Assembly: GCA_036897095.1 (NCBI GenBank)
Contig: JAYMSP010000188.1
Span: 1 to 64,000, forward strand
Length of the DNA stretch: 64,000 nt
Reading direction: 5' to 3'
Source of the DNA: Plantago elongata
Taxonomy: Eukaryota > Streptophyta > Magnoliopsida > Lamiales > Plantaginaceae
Shown: positions 32,738 through 45,796 of the stretch, one piece after another
Layout of the letters: every line of letters starts with the position of its first letter
How positions within the stretch are numbered: position 1 is the first letter of the stretch
The notes under the pieces: generated by a model
What the model was told of the DNA's origin: nothing
Database searches by the model: none
Seen by the model: the letters and a program-made list of their open reading frames with translations, nothing else
Program-made: the position numbers and the translations under genes

Positions 32738-35700
32738 GAAGGATCCATGTTTATGTTGTGTGAAAGGAACAGATGGCAAGTCGATTCTTTTACCTGTCGA
32801 AGATTGCCATCAATCACTAGCTGTGTGTGTGGGAATCTGATACCTAGTGTTGGTACAGTTGTTTATGCACTTTTACTGAATATGTTGCATCAGGAAATGA
32901 CAAACATGGCTGTTTGTAATTTTGAATACAAAGATTTACAAGCCTTTGAGAAAAGGAACATGTTGCAGCTTAGGTTGTTTTCCTTTGGGCTGTAAATGAA
33001 AACACGTTGACTTTTTCTTTTTTTTAGTCTTCTTCCTTTTTTTTGTCTTTAAACCTCTCTTTGCAGAGTGATAGTAAAATCATGATCATGTTTTTAGTCT
33101 TCTTCCTTTATTTTTTTTATTTACGTGATTTATATATGTAATTATCTCTTTATCTAATTTGATATTATAATGGCATATAGGCTTACTGGAAATCTCTGTG
33201 AAGAGGACATTTTGGATAATTTTCAATGGTCGGTTTTTGCCATTTAACTATGGACTGGACTTGTAATATTTTGGTCAGGCATATACTAATTACTATGGGT
33301 TGTTCAATTGTAAAACTTGTACTTCAAAATACATATATTCATATAAAATGCGGTATACGAACACATTCAAATATTAGGATTAGACATGGCCTGAAGTCTG
33401 AATTTAGGTAATGCAATGGTATGATGGTTGAACCATTTGAATATGATCTGAGATCTTTGCCAAAGTCCAAATTCATGTGTAATATGTGGGCTTCACTGTA
33501 GACTTTATACTTCTTAAATAATTTAATTTCAAATAAACTATAAGATGTCATGACGGGATTCTAAACGATTTGTTTGGACAATTTTAAAATTCATTTTTGC
33601 CGACCTGATTCAAACTTGATCGGGAGTAGATTACAATTTTGAATGATCCAATTCAATTGGTAGACTGGTTCAAAAACAATTTAAATGAGTTATGCATGTC
33701 TAATTAGCACGACCCACCTTTTTATTAAAAACTCATCAGAAATGAAATTTGAAGGTAAAATCTATTTTCTAACAACGAGAAAAAATCAACTTATACAAAA
33801 ATTACTCGATAGTAATAAACGAGACAGATCTAGTCAAGTAAAAAAGTAGGGTGCCCCAAAAAGCAACAAACCTTTTCAATTTTCAAAACCCAAATTATGT
33901 TCATTTTTAGGAAAAACAGTTTATGTGGTTTTAAACAATTAGCAAGGACCACCACCAAGTTATATTATCTTCTCTTTTAATACAAAAAATAAAATATTTT
34001 AAACTTAAATTACCAAAAAAGATGCATTAATCAGTCACTCACGCCTTAATAGTGGTCCCTCCCACGTACTGTTTCATAAATTTTCGTGACATTTGAGCCC
34101 CATAATCTTTTTAATATTACAAAAGAGTACTTGTTTGTAATTAAGTGGGAAAAAGGCAATTAACCATGACCCACCCCACTTGCCGACAGGTGTCGACATC
34201 CCATCTTTCGAGTTTAGGGCATCAAAATCACATTTACAATCAAACCTTTTCTCCACTTTCATTTTTATCAGATCAATAATGGTATACACCAATTCTATAA
34301 AATAACTACTTGTTGTGATCTAAAATATAATTTCACGACTTCAAAATTGATGAATGGAAGAGGTAAATGGAGAATACATTTTTGATTTTATAACTTACCA
34401 CGGACGTTATATATAATCATCGTGATTCACACTGATTAGACATCCAACGTGAATGTCGATAAGTAATAATGGAATCCAACTGACACAGATCATTACCCAA
34501 TGCGTGAGTATCATTTTTGACTTTAACCAAAGTAGATCAGCCACAAAACAACATCAACTCATATAAAAATATATTTTATTCGAATATGGAATCTTTAATT
34601 ACTTAATGTAGACAAGTAGGTATACGAGTGTTATTGATTGATGCGTGAATGTTTCTTAACATGGAATAAGAATATGATGAGAAAGTAGATAAAAGAAACA
34701 AAATATGATTTTAAAAGTGAATGTATAGGAGAATTAAATGCATAGCTTTAGTGAAAGTTGGTGTTTATTTACCTATAATTTGTAGGCACGAATATTGAAC
34801 TTGAGTTTGGTGGAAACTTGGGGTCATGTATCTAGCTAGCTTATCTTTGTTCATTACCTCTTTATAGGTGGGAGAGAAGTGAGAAAATGGTGAGTGAAAC
34901 TGAGCTAATTATAGTTTCCTTAAATAGAAATTAGAATGTCTATTACTAGAATGTGCTTTGGAATACACAAATTAAGCACTAGAAGAACACAAAGGTACTT
35001 TACATTTTCCAGTACCTTCACCCCCATATAACAAATATTGTTATCATATTTTTAAATACTTTTCTTCATCATCATGTATAATTTCAACTATATAAGGTGG
35101 AGCTTTATAAATTTAAATAAAGTTCCTACCTATAGTTTTAAATTTAAATTAAAATGTTATATTATTTTTTAATTAGTAATCACGTATCAATTTTATAACG
35201 TATGAAGTTACTTCGATTTTATTAATGGGGAGGGACCAAACATGTAGCTGATTGTCATAGCATTTAAATCGCTCAATTTAACTCGATGAACATTGATTTG
35301 GCCTAAAATACACTTCAAATACTCCATTTCAATTTAATTCCAAACATAACTTCATCAAAATCTCATCCAAATGATCATTTGAGTGTCATGTCAATCAGTA
35401 CCGTAATTAATGTACTCCCAGCGTGCTGTAAATTAATTAGAAGTAATTTTTCCCTATCACATGAACCTACGAGGTAGGTCGGTTCTTTATTTGCCACAAT
35501 AATATTACTCGTGACATCGTCCATTTAATGAAAAAGTGTGTTACAAAACAACTTTATACATTCTTTAAAAACAATGGTAAACAATGGTGTATGATGAACG
35601 AGAACACACACTTAGATGATAATTTATCAGTTCAAATGTCGATAAAAATGAAGAACTAAGTTAATATAGGTGTTTTTAATCAAATTTACACTTTCACATT

Positions 35701-36189
35701 ATTAATTTACATGCCACTAAGTGCCATGTTATATCATAATGTTATATTCTCAACTCAAAATTATTTAAATTAATTTCAGTTTAATTATATTTAATTATAA
35801 TTTATACTTTACTTTCTCGTTCAGTTCAATAAATTTTGAAATTCTTTTAATTTATAATTTATATCTTACTTAGTTTCGTTTAATAAATTTTAATTGATGG
35901 GAAAATAAATTAACATAATTACACTATATCGGTGATCCACATACATAATTTAAAGACACCAACCAACCAGATCATACTCATGTTCTTTCCTTGGTTTTCA
36001 CATTCCATTCCTCTTATTCCTCATAGACATGGAATTATCATTAGTACCAAAAAACATGTTGGAAAAATCCTCCTGTACTGGTGTACATAATAAGGACCCA
36101 ACTCTACAATAACTTGCCCTAACTTAAAAGACACTACCAATTAAGGTGTTTTTGCTTTGTATTTTTCAATCCGATTTGACTTTTACGAG

Positions 36190-36431
36190 GGATGATTGGA
36201 GTAGCATCCAAATGCCCGTTTAGATGCTACTAGGGAATTTTGTATTTGTTATGACATTTAAATGTCGAAAATCAAAATGACTCTACAGTAGTAACATTTT
36301 TCTCTACCTATATAATAAACCTATAATACCCTATCCAATTATAATTATATACCAAACACAATTTTAACAATTCCATTACAATTCCGATCACTATTCAACC
36401 ATTTAAATCGGGCATTTAAGTCGTATGCCAA
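36190..36431 (-). mobile_element. MITE of the GGGnTGATTGG family, copy upstream of SOC1
   Basis: About 242 bases bounded by GGGATGATTGGAGTAGCAT and the inverse-type end TCGTATGCCAATCAACCCCC. It matches the 62407-62662 segment over its whole length in the opposite orientation. Shared blocks include TTTGTATTTGTTATGACATTTAAATG, the AGTAGnATTTTTCTCTACC block and the CCTATCCAATTATAATTATA region. Terminal inverted repeats and size mark a DNA-transposon MITE; no clear target duplication, so the superfamily (PIF/Harbinger is my guess) is unsure. Confidence 0.75.
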
Positions 36432-36996
36432 TCAACCCCCAAATCTTTTTTTTCTCCGATCTACATTGTATTGTACTACTCGGTTAAGTTAATATTTATT
36501 AAATTTAAAATTCAAAGTTTAACTCAAATATAATACTAAACACACTACTAATATTATAATTTAACATCAAACAAGGACTTTAATACTCAACTCTAGTTTA
36601 ACTATTAATTATATATCAAATTTTTAATTTAATTCGAGTTGAATTTATTCAATTAAATGAGAATAATGTTGGTAGATTTCACATATCCTTCTCTTTATTG
36701 GTCACCATCTTTCCTCTACCACAAACTAAAAGGAAGTTATGGCATTACTATGACTAGAATTAGTAAAAAAGGCAAAAACATGTTCTGGAGACATTCATGA
36801 AATGGTACAGATAGAGGACCTAGCTAGTATATGGAGATTTTTTCCTTTGGAAACTATATTGGGTAACCTCCAACTTTATGTGTGTGTTGTCAATATATCC
36901 TTGCCCTAATGCATGCCATGATTGCTAATATCATTTCATCTCAAAACATATTATACATATTCACTTTTAAATTAACAATTTCGAAGTAAATTCCAC

Positions 36997-37114
36997 CTAA
37001 TACGACAATCTCAAGTTTAGTGTGCGTAAATCATGAATTTGACCCTTAAGAAACACTAATACGACAATCTCAAGTTTAGTGTGCGTAAATCATGAATTTG
37101 ACCCTTAAGAAACA
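36997..37114. repeat. Exact 59-bp tandem duplication upstream of SOC1
   Basis: Two adjacent identical 59-base units start CTAATACGACAATCTCAAG and end CCCTTAAGAAACA. No base differs between them, so the event is recent. It lies about 2.2 kb upstream of the SOC1 start codon. Confidence 0.92.
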
Positions 37115-37154
37115 TTATGAATACATGACTAAAACGATATTATTATTAATAATC

Positions 37155-37362
37155 TCTCAATTCCAACTTTATATGTTCACATTTTATTTTGATCCGTCTG
37201 AACTTCATCCTCCCATATCTCATCCCTTAAACAAAAAAATTCCTCCCATACTTAAGTTATCATAATTTTCATTCAATATTTTTGTACTTTATTATTAGAT
37301 CTTTAATTTTATTTAATTTTTTATTAAAATTACCTAGTGGAAATATGAAACTGGAACGAATA
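37155..37362. mobile_element. Degenerate Stowaway-like segment
   Basis: Starts CTCTCAATTCCAACTTTATA and ends with the roughly inverted GAAACTGGAACGAATAC. Size and AT-rich interior suit an old Stowaway MITE, but the ends are poorly conserved. Confidence 0.35.
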
Positions 37363-38719
37363 CTAAAAATGTTTTCTTGGAAAAGAAAAGTATAAGTGAT
37401 GAAAGGAGCTGGTAGGGTAGTGGGAAAAGTGACCCCTTAGATCCCTCAATCCCATCAGATGAGAAACAGCAGAATATCACAACAGCAAGATGTGTTTTCG
37501 ATCTCTCATTGGTTACTTTCTTGTACGTACTCCACATTGGATAGTGACACCTTTCTAACCCTGTACGGACACTCCTTCTTTTATTCCATTAATTGTTTTT
37601 GTAAATTTTAATTATTTTCCAAATTTATTCAATACTAATTTATTTCCTATTCCAAGTATGATTTTGATTTGATGGGTTTCACCAAAACAAGCAATTGATG
37701 ATGGATTGAGGCTTTAATTAGTTAATCTCTCCACTAAGATAGATTAATTGGATGTCATTATGAGGGGTTAGGCTCCTAATTGGTGGATGTCATTTTCCTA
37801 ATCATGTTTAATGCAGTCAAGTGGAAAGATCTAGCTAGAGTGAGTGGTTTAGGTTATTTAAGTAATGTTATTATTAAGGAAGCAAGGGGAAATTGTACTA
37901 GTTGTGGATTTTTAATTGAGTCTTTTTCTTTTTTGGGAATATATCCCTCTAGCTAAAAGCCTAAAAGTACGCTATTTGGTCATAATTTTAATTAGGTATA
38001 ATGGCATTGAGTTGTGGTCTGAAATTTTTAAGAATATTACTCCTTCCCCATTCTCTCACAGTACATGATCAAAATTTTACGTAGGACGGTTAGGGTAGAT
38101 GAATCTTTTACAGAATATAACTACTTATAAAAATTACTAATGTCATCACTTCACGCAAGACTTATTCCATATTATAAGCTACTACTATGCACTATACCTT
38201 TTCTAGTTGTATCTCTTATCATCTACTCAATTTTTGCCTACAAATATAAATATAATGTAACATACTGATGTATGTGGAGAAAATTAGTTGGATACAACTA
38301 GTATAAGATATTTCAAGGACGACTTATAATATTTTGATCAAGATGCCTCTCGGACCCGCTTCAGTTTCCCACCACGTATGTGGTCCCGCACAAATGTAAA
38401 TGGGGTTTCATGGGACCTCCCCGAACAAGCAAAAATTCAAAAAAAGACATGAAACTTGTTGAACTTATAAGATGATTTGGTGTCATTTAGCATTAATGAC
38501 ATAGTGCACATTTTAGCAATAAACAATTGATCAGCTTGGAGAAAATATGACTGTGTGAGAAAGGGAAACTCAAGAACCAATAAACTGAGAATTAATCAAT
38601 CACTTTGCTTGCTAGCTAGCTAGCTAGTAGAATATGTAGCCTTTCTTTCAATAAAGAGAGAGAGACTTTCTAGAAATAGTGGGATTTTAACTTGTTTTTA
38701 TTATTTAAATAAATGGATA

Positions 38720-38790
38720 AATTTTGATTCGAATCTCGACATATGATTGGAGTTGAACCGTATTATCAATTGAACTGCGATTCGTTATTT
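38720..38790 (-). repeat. SINE-like tRNA-derived fragment near SOC1
   Basis: On the minus strand CGCAGTTCAATTGATAATAC resembles a pol III A box and GATTCGAATC a B box, at tRNA spacing. It is about 500 bases upstream of the SOC1 start codon, close to or within its transcribed leader. Confidence 0.45.
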
Positions 38791-38995
38791 ACATTTATAT
38801 ATTATATTGTAGTAGTATTCATTAAGAACTAGCTTGCTGCTTCTTCTTCTTGTCCAAGTATATTTATTTATCATCATCATCAGATTTGGTGTGTGTTTGT
38901 TTCTTTTTTAGGACTATTTCCTCTCCTTGCAACTGCAACCAAAAAGTCTGTCTGAGTTTTTGCCAAATTTGTATTAACCCTCACACTCCTTTTGT

Positions 38996-39036
38996 CCATC
39001 CATCCATCCATCCATCAAAGAAAGAAAGAAAGAACA
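38996..39036. repeat. (CATC)n and (AAAG)n microsatellites in the SOC1 leader or promoter
   Basis: Five ATCC-type tetramers are followed directly by four AAAG tetramers. They adjoin a CT-rich stretch (39040-39090) typical of a plant 5' leader. A GT at 39102 and an AG before GTATTCTG near 39270 could delimit a leader intron, which SOC1 genes are known to have. Confidence 0.55.
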
Positions 39037-39179
39037 ATCTTTCTTCAATTCCTCTTTTTCATCTCCATCTCCTCTTTTGGCAACTCTTTCTTAGCTTAAC
39101 TTGGTAATCATATGTTCATGTCTTTGTCACATACAATTATTACTTACTCTTTTCTTTAACATATCCATCCATTTCTTTA

Positions 39180-39189
39180 CTATATATAG
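39180..39189 (+). promoter_or_regulatory. CTATATATAG element upstream of SOC1
   Basis: The palindrome CTATATATAG lies about 100 bases before the ATG. It could be a TATA box or a relaxed CArG-type MADS site. If the leader contains an intron, as suspected from the GT at 39102, it would instead be intronic, so the role is uncertain. Confidence 0.3.
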
Positions 39190-39291
39190 TTTCACATGCC
39201 TTAATTAGTTCTATGTATCACCTACTTAGCTAACTAGCTAGCATCTAAATTTCTTGTTCTGGTTGGTTAAGGTATTCTGTGATTCAAGAAT

Positions 39292-42200
39292 ATGGTGAGA
39301 GGAAAGACTCAGATGAGGCGTATCGAGAACGCGACTAGCCGGCAGGTGACCTTCTCGAAGCGGAGAAATGGTCTGCTCAAGAAGGCTTTCGAGCTTTCGG
39401 TTCTCTGCGATGCCGAAGTTGCCCTCATCATCTTCTCCCCTAGAGGCAAGCTCTATGAGTTTGCAAGCTCAAGGTATGTACTACTAAATACTACTTTGTT
39501 ATGTGAACTTACTATATAGTTATATGTTATAATTATATATATTTATCTACTTTGGTACGGAAATTTGGAATAATTAGCTATAAGTATGGTTTAAAAGAAG
39601 TTTGATCTCTAGTGAAATTAGGTTTTATGAACTTCTGATATTCAAGATTGAACCAGATCCATACGCAGTAATGATCTGGGTTTATTTGTAGCAGAAATTC
39701 TCATTACATGTACTTCAAAATTAACACCGATGTTTTTAGTAAAATTTAAACCCCGATTGATGATTTTGAGTAAAATTAAAGACGGATGGATCGATGACTT
39801 CCCTTCATCCCTTGTTTCTTTAGTTTGCAGACCTAAATCACAAGCTTTTGCAAGAAATGAGTCATAATGTGAATTATTAGGGTGCTAAAATGTCAATGCA
39901 CTTTAATTATTTTTTTTCTTTTTTTTCTTTTTGAGAAAATATTGAATAAATGATAAGTCTGATATTTCCGTACAGATTAAGTCCCATGAAATGTAAAAGC
40001 TTTATTACCACAGAGTGCTTGAACAAAAAGTAAACTGACATTTGTCCTTGATTACATCTTTCATTCTTCCAATCTTACAAGTTTAATTAGCTAACTCTTA
40101 TTATTAATCAACCTGTAATTATATATAACACACTCTTATGGTAATGACTAATGACCTAACCTGATCAGTATAAGATTATTGCATGTTAATCATTTTGATT
40201 TCTAATTAAGAACATAATATCCCATGATGGAATGTTGCACTGTTTGAAACAGTACTCTAGCTAGCTAGGTTAACTGCATTACACTTTCTTCTTCAAAACT
40301 CATGATGAACTTGGCACAGATACTAATGTTAGTACATTTAAGCACCATCTGTTGTTAGCAACCGTGTTAATTACATAAACACTTGCTCATATTTTTTACT
40401 TATATGTGCATCTATCAGTACATGTACTTGTCATGGTTCACAGTTTCACACTCACTCACGTAACGCTCCGTTTCCACTCTAACATAAGTAGGATCGAATA
40501 TGATCAATAACCGTGTATGCAACGACCTAAGAAACCAAGGTTGTAGCTAGCTAGTAGAACTCAGGCACAGAAAACTCAGTAGCATTGAACAGATCTCCAT
40601 TCCCATTCCCAATCATTAGAATTATCAGTGTTAGAGAATGGATCCCGATTTTCTTCTATGCTCCTCTCGGTGATTTCAAACCTGTCATGTACATTACACA
40701 AAGCATTATGAATCACTACAACATAAATGTAGCGTAACCAAACCATGATTCCACCAGCATTAGGAAGTAAACAAGCACTGACTGATAATTATAATTAAAG
40801 ATAACAAAGTATGTCGTACAATTTGTGACATGTTTAGTGAACAAAAAGTAAGGTTAGAGTTGGAGGACAGTTGTCAAATTAAGGATTAGTAAGTTCATAT
40901 CTCTTGGCTACTGTCTTTGTTCAAGAGGCCATAATCTTGATCTGCTTCCTTTTACACACACACAGGGACTAATTAACTAGCTATAGCAAGAAAGAATCTT
41001 TTCTTAGTTTAAATTGTGCTACTAATAGTAATTTTAGTACAGTACACCCCTTAGCTCACAACATACAATGCACATTGCCTATGTATATTTTTAGTGATCT
41101 TTTTGCCTGGATAAAATCTTCCTTTCTGTCTATTTTATTCTTACTCTCTGGCAAGAATCTCTTCACAAAAGGTTGCAGATCCTCAAAGCAAGATTATAGT
41201 ACTTACTCAAAATTTGACAACAAAGTTAAGTATTGTTTTGCCAATTCATAGTTTGGAAGAAACTTGGCGAGTTGTCATCATCTTGTGTTGTAGTTATAAT
41301 TTGTAGTAACAATTTTCATATTTTATGGTTTTCTAGGATTTCTATGTAGAACATAATTAATCTTATGTGAGGTGAAACTTTTAGCCTGAAGATGTTTTTG
41401 TACACAATATCATTCTTGTTGTTAAGGCTAGATTCGTATCTAAGTTGTTGATCTTCCATATTTAACACGCGTGCCAACGTGAAACTGCTTAAATGTGATT
41501 GCTAAAACATCTAGCTAGCTACTACATATACTAACAAAGTGTTTGCAGGTTCATATTTCCAAGTCACGCAATACATGAATAATCCTCCAAAATTTTCATA
41601 TTTAAGATATATGAATTTTTTTTCAGCATGCAAGACACAATAGAGCGTTACCAAAGTCACGCCAAAGAGCTTCAAGCTAATAATCCTCCTCCTGAACAGA
41701 ATATGCAGGTTTTGATCTTATTCCATATTCATAAACTCCTCGAATTTCATCATGTAGTTACAGATTTTTGCAAGACTAGCTCCATTCTTGGGGATTCTAA
41801 GTTTCGTTGTATTGAACTAATGTAGCATCTGAAGCACGAGACAGCTAGTTTGATGAAAAAGATTGAGCAACTTGAGGCCTCAAAACGGTATAGTTGAGCA
41901 CATACTTAACCTGATCTGCTGATCAATTTCTATATATAGATACTTTTTAAGAGTAAGTGTCATGTTATATATGTATACAATTCAGGAGGCTTCTTGGGGA
42001 AGGTTTGGGATCGTGCTCGCTGGAAGAGCTGCAACAGCTAGAGAAACAATTGGAACGCAGCGTAACTAGCATACGCTCCAAAAAGGTACATTTATGTTTA
42101 GAATTTGGTTGTACTTCCATTTGGTATTCATTGTGAATAGCATATATATGCTCCAGCGTAGTCAATTAAGCGCCAACCAAACATGTAAAATTGGTTTAAG

Positions 42201-42826
42201 TAATTAAGGTACTTACACTTTAGTCTTAAATCTGTTCAGAACTACATGACAATGCCATTCTTACGTTCTATCTTCACCGTCTTCTGTCAATTAATTTGGT
42301 GATTCTTGTCAATTTTTCATCCAGACGCAATTGTACAAGGACCAGATTGATCAACTGAAAGAAAGGGTACGTATTAACATTTTACGTGTATTTTGCACGA
42401 ATGTAACTTTTTAATTATGGTAGTATAAATTTTATCTCCTGATATTAGAAGTTCTTATCATTTTATATCATTGAATTAATATCTGATCATGATGACATGT
42501 TACTTTGTCAAAATCAGGGAAAAGCCCTAGTTGCTGAAAATGCCATCCTGTCCCAAAAGGTGATTTAAATTTCAAGACACTTGCGGTTTCATAAACTGAA
42601 ATGCTTGAAAATGAAAACATTATGCGGTGATTGACATCGTGCTACATAACTATAGGTTGGATTTCAACAGCAAAGAGGAGGCGGAGAAACGCCGTCTGCA
42701 AGCACAGAGAGAGCAATAGTGTTGGCGAATTCGACAGAAATTAGTGAAGTTTCAGATGTGGAGACTGACTTGTTCATTGGACTGCCTGAGGCCAGGACTA
42801 AACAGCAGCGTTTTCTCCAGAACTAA
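39292..42826 (+). CDS. SOC1: SOC1/TM3-clade MIKC MADS-box transcription factor
   Basis: Nuclear transcription factor that integrates flowering signals. Seven exons (39292-39473, 41627-41708, 41826-41887, 41986-42085, 42325-42366, 42518-42559, 42656-42826) encode 226 residues; Arabidopsis SOC1 has 214. Seen: MADS domain at 1-60 ([39 protein letters not shown]...), short I region starting [10 protein letters not shown] domain about 85-175 ([22 protein letters not shown]), and the C-terminal SOC1 motif [13 protein letters not shown] near 203-215, which separates it from other MIKC clades. Exon sizes 62, 100, 42, 42 are those of MIKC genes. Intron 1 is 2.15 kb and may hold regulatory sites, as in other MIKC genes. 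Its neighbours LPEAT2 (left) and AGL6 (right) are the same as in Arabidopsis. Confidence 0.95.
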
Positions 42827-43213
42827 ACACTGCAGCAATGTGAATAATAATAACTTCTACTCTTCTACTACTATATATAATTAATGCTATAAATCTAATT
42901 AAAAAATGAAAGAAATGAAAATCATATGGCTTTATATTTTTGTAAGTTATGATGGTGATTGTATGATTACTGACATTATGATCATTGATCGATCCTGGCT
43001 CGAATCGATCACTCTAGCTAGTCTCTGGGTTTCAAGTCGAAGGAGCTAGATATTCATGTAGTAGTCCATCGATTTGCACTTGCAAAATAATGCTTGCTGC
43101 TCTTGTAATCACATTGATCGATCGGTTCATAATCATATTTTTCTGTTGAGCAAGTATTACTGCATGATGTGTATTGGATCAAAGTTATATAACCCTTTTA
43201 TGTTTTCTTGGAC

Positions 43214-43284
43214 ACTACACCCTCGTCCAATGGTTTCACCCCTCACTGTAGTAGTGGGGTGAGACCATTGGGCGAGAGTGTAGT
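43214..43284. repeat. Near-perfect inverted repeat (hairpin) behind SOC1
   Basis: The arms 43214-43246 and 43253-43284 pair over about 30 bases (ACTACACcCTCGtCCAATGG with its complement, few mismatches) around a loop of about six bases. It lies roughly 390 bases after the SOC1 stop codon. It may be a tiny foldback MITE or, if transcribed, a small-RNA precursor. Confidence 0.75.
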
Positions 43285-45691
43285 CACGTTTTCTGCATTT
43301 CATGTGTTTTAGGATGCATATATCACTGCAGTAACAGTGTCATATACTATATGATTTGCCAAAGCCCTCTGATCTGCTCTCTGGAATGCACGTTACAGTA
43401 CACGGTTCGTTTGCACACCGAAGTAGCCCAAATGTAGCGAACTGGAGAAAGGAAGCCGACTAGCTAGCTATCGATTCGATGCCATTCTCTAAGGGTTCGT
43501 ATTCTCATGGCAGAATAGTTTATTGCATTTTCGTTCCAAGTGATCCACGAATTATCTCATTATTATTATATATCGGGTTTTTCTGGAAACTACTTTTTAA
43601 TTTTCTAATGCAAACATATTAATCTGAATATGAAGTATAAAACCATTCAATAATTTGCACTTCCTTAAATAGATCAGTTATCTCATATGCTCATGTTATC
43701 AAATCTGTGCCCTAATTTTAGATTGATTTAGTCCATCTACTTTAACTGAACTGACCAAGTTGAAGGCCCAATTAACCAAGATGGGCTCAATCTGTTTTGA
43801 AAAGCTAGCCTTCAAATAAGAAAGACCACTAGTAAGAACTAAGAAGTGTTTGGGGTATAAGCTTAGCCCAGTTTTATGTACACTGGCCCAGTAAGCAAAT
43901 TTAGTTACCTTCAGGCTGTTTTGTTAAGATTATTGGTGTATTTCATATACATTAGACGCATTTTATTAATAATATAAATAATTTTATTGAGAATATATGT
44001 CGGTGTCTTTTTAAATTAAGTGTATACAATATCCATAACCATTTATATTATACTTCAGTTGTTCTAGATCAAATGTTTCAATTTAACTTATTACACTTAA
44101 TATTTTTAAACTTTAAATTCCATAGGTGTAAAATACACAATCAAAAATATATTTATAAGGGAAATGTAAACCTGTTTGTTAGAAAGAAAATACTAACATG
44201 TACATTTTGTACTTGAAATGTGTCAATCTCCATCTAAGTTGTATGCAAACAATATTATAAAACTAATTCACAAATTCTTAATTGATCACAAATCCAACAA
44301 ACTAACACTCCATCTTGAGGAAAAACTTTTCACTTTTCACTAATAATGAGTTTGAGTTTACTTAGTTTCAAGTTCTGAGCCTTTTCAATGTAAACTACAT
44401 CGTTTAGAGAGTCGTAAAGTTCTCACATTGCTCGATTGGAGATCAGTAGCATGTCCCGAATGTTAGTAAAAAAATAAAGAATAACTTTTTTACGCATGAC
44501 ACTCAATTCACGCACTTCTTGCAATGTACTCAATTTTCTTACCACTCGATCACTTTAGTAACGAATCTTGAAGTAGAGCCGTGTCACAAGATGGAAGATG
44601 AAAAATTTATTCTAGACACCATATGAATTGAAATTTGACTACACACACACCATCACCATCTTGGTCCCCCACAAAAATGTTCACGAGATAATTAGGGCAT
44701 CTCTCCATTTGTTTATAACCATGGATTAATACTGCAGCTGATAGAGAAAGCTTGTTTAAAAATAGAAACATTTCACTTAAAGTCACATTTTGGACCACTG
44801 ATAAGCTTTCCTTATTAGGAAGCCTCTAACCACTAATATTACTACTTGTTTACAAACCTTTAATGTTAGTGGGCCTATTGCTATACATTTAATTTTATTT
44901 CAGTCCCAAATATGAGCCCATAATAAACGTACAAGTTATGTTATGTGTGTAATTTGTTACTTGTGATGCTCACAGCGAAGCATTCTTTTGTTGTTGGCAC
45001 TTGTTCCTTCCTATTTGCATCTCATTTCAGGTAATTTTCAGTTAGCAGATGGGAATTGTTTAAAGGAGTTTTCATGGAATAATGAATGAAGGAGGAAGGT
45101 CATAGTTATGACAAGTATGCAAGTTACGATGGTCGAAGTGATAAGGAGGTGAAGTTGTATGTCGAAGTGCAAAAGTCAAGCCCCGGTAGCTAGTGTAGTT
45201 TTGGGTAACATTCTCCAAATGCTGGAGGTGTAATAATACTCCAACGTTCTTCTTATCATAAAATCCTAACCGACTAACAAACTCCACGAAACCTAATTCA
45301 AAAGTGATTAATTAACGTAAAAATGATAATACCAAAAGTCATAAGATATTCCACCCGAACACTAGGGAGCGGCCATCCTATCCTTGGTGCATCATGGGCT
45401 CGAGATCACGACACAAATAGACTCACAAAATTCCATCCCATCCAAAGTCAAATTTGTAGAGAAGTCTAAAACTATCTGCATTTGCCTTTTCAAGTGCAAG
45501 CATTTATTGTTAACATATAAAATTATTTGCGTAATGCACGCTCTCTTAAGAGAAGAGGTTTATCCCCCCTTTTTCTTTTTCTGATTTTGTAGAGAGATAT
45601 TCTCCGTCGAAATTTGGATGGAATATATGCATGTATTTTGAAATAAAGGAAAACAATTTCCTTATGTACATGGTGAGGAAGAAAAAATAAA

Positions 45692-45796
45692 GGGACTGAT
45701 TGGTGTAGAATTTGAGTGGTCTTTTTTAATTAAAATTGAACTTTTTATATATAAAATATTCGAATTGAGTGGGGAATGGCTACTCCAACAATATAA
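45692..45796 (+). repeat. 105-bp dispersed repeat, copy 1
   Basis: Starts GGGACTGATTGGTGTAGAAT and ends GGGGAATGGCTACTCCAACA. The start resembles the ends of the GGGnTGATTGG MITE family. Two more copies lie in the same orientation within 2 kb. Confidence 0.65.

Larger units (their letters stand above)
32738..38990. other. Long intergenic region between LPEAT2 and SOC1
   Basis: About 6.3 kb without coding signals. The first few hundred bases should be the LPEAT2 3' untranslated region, and the right part the SOC1 promoter. Inside lie a MITE copy (36190-36431), an exact 59-bp tandem duplication (36997-37114), a degenerate Stowaway-like segment (37155-37362), a SINE-like fragment (38720-38790) and short GCTA repeats near 38611. 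Confidence 0.5.
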
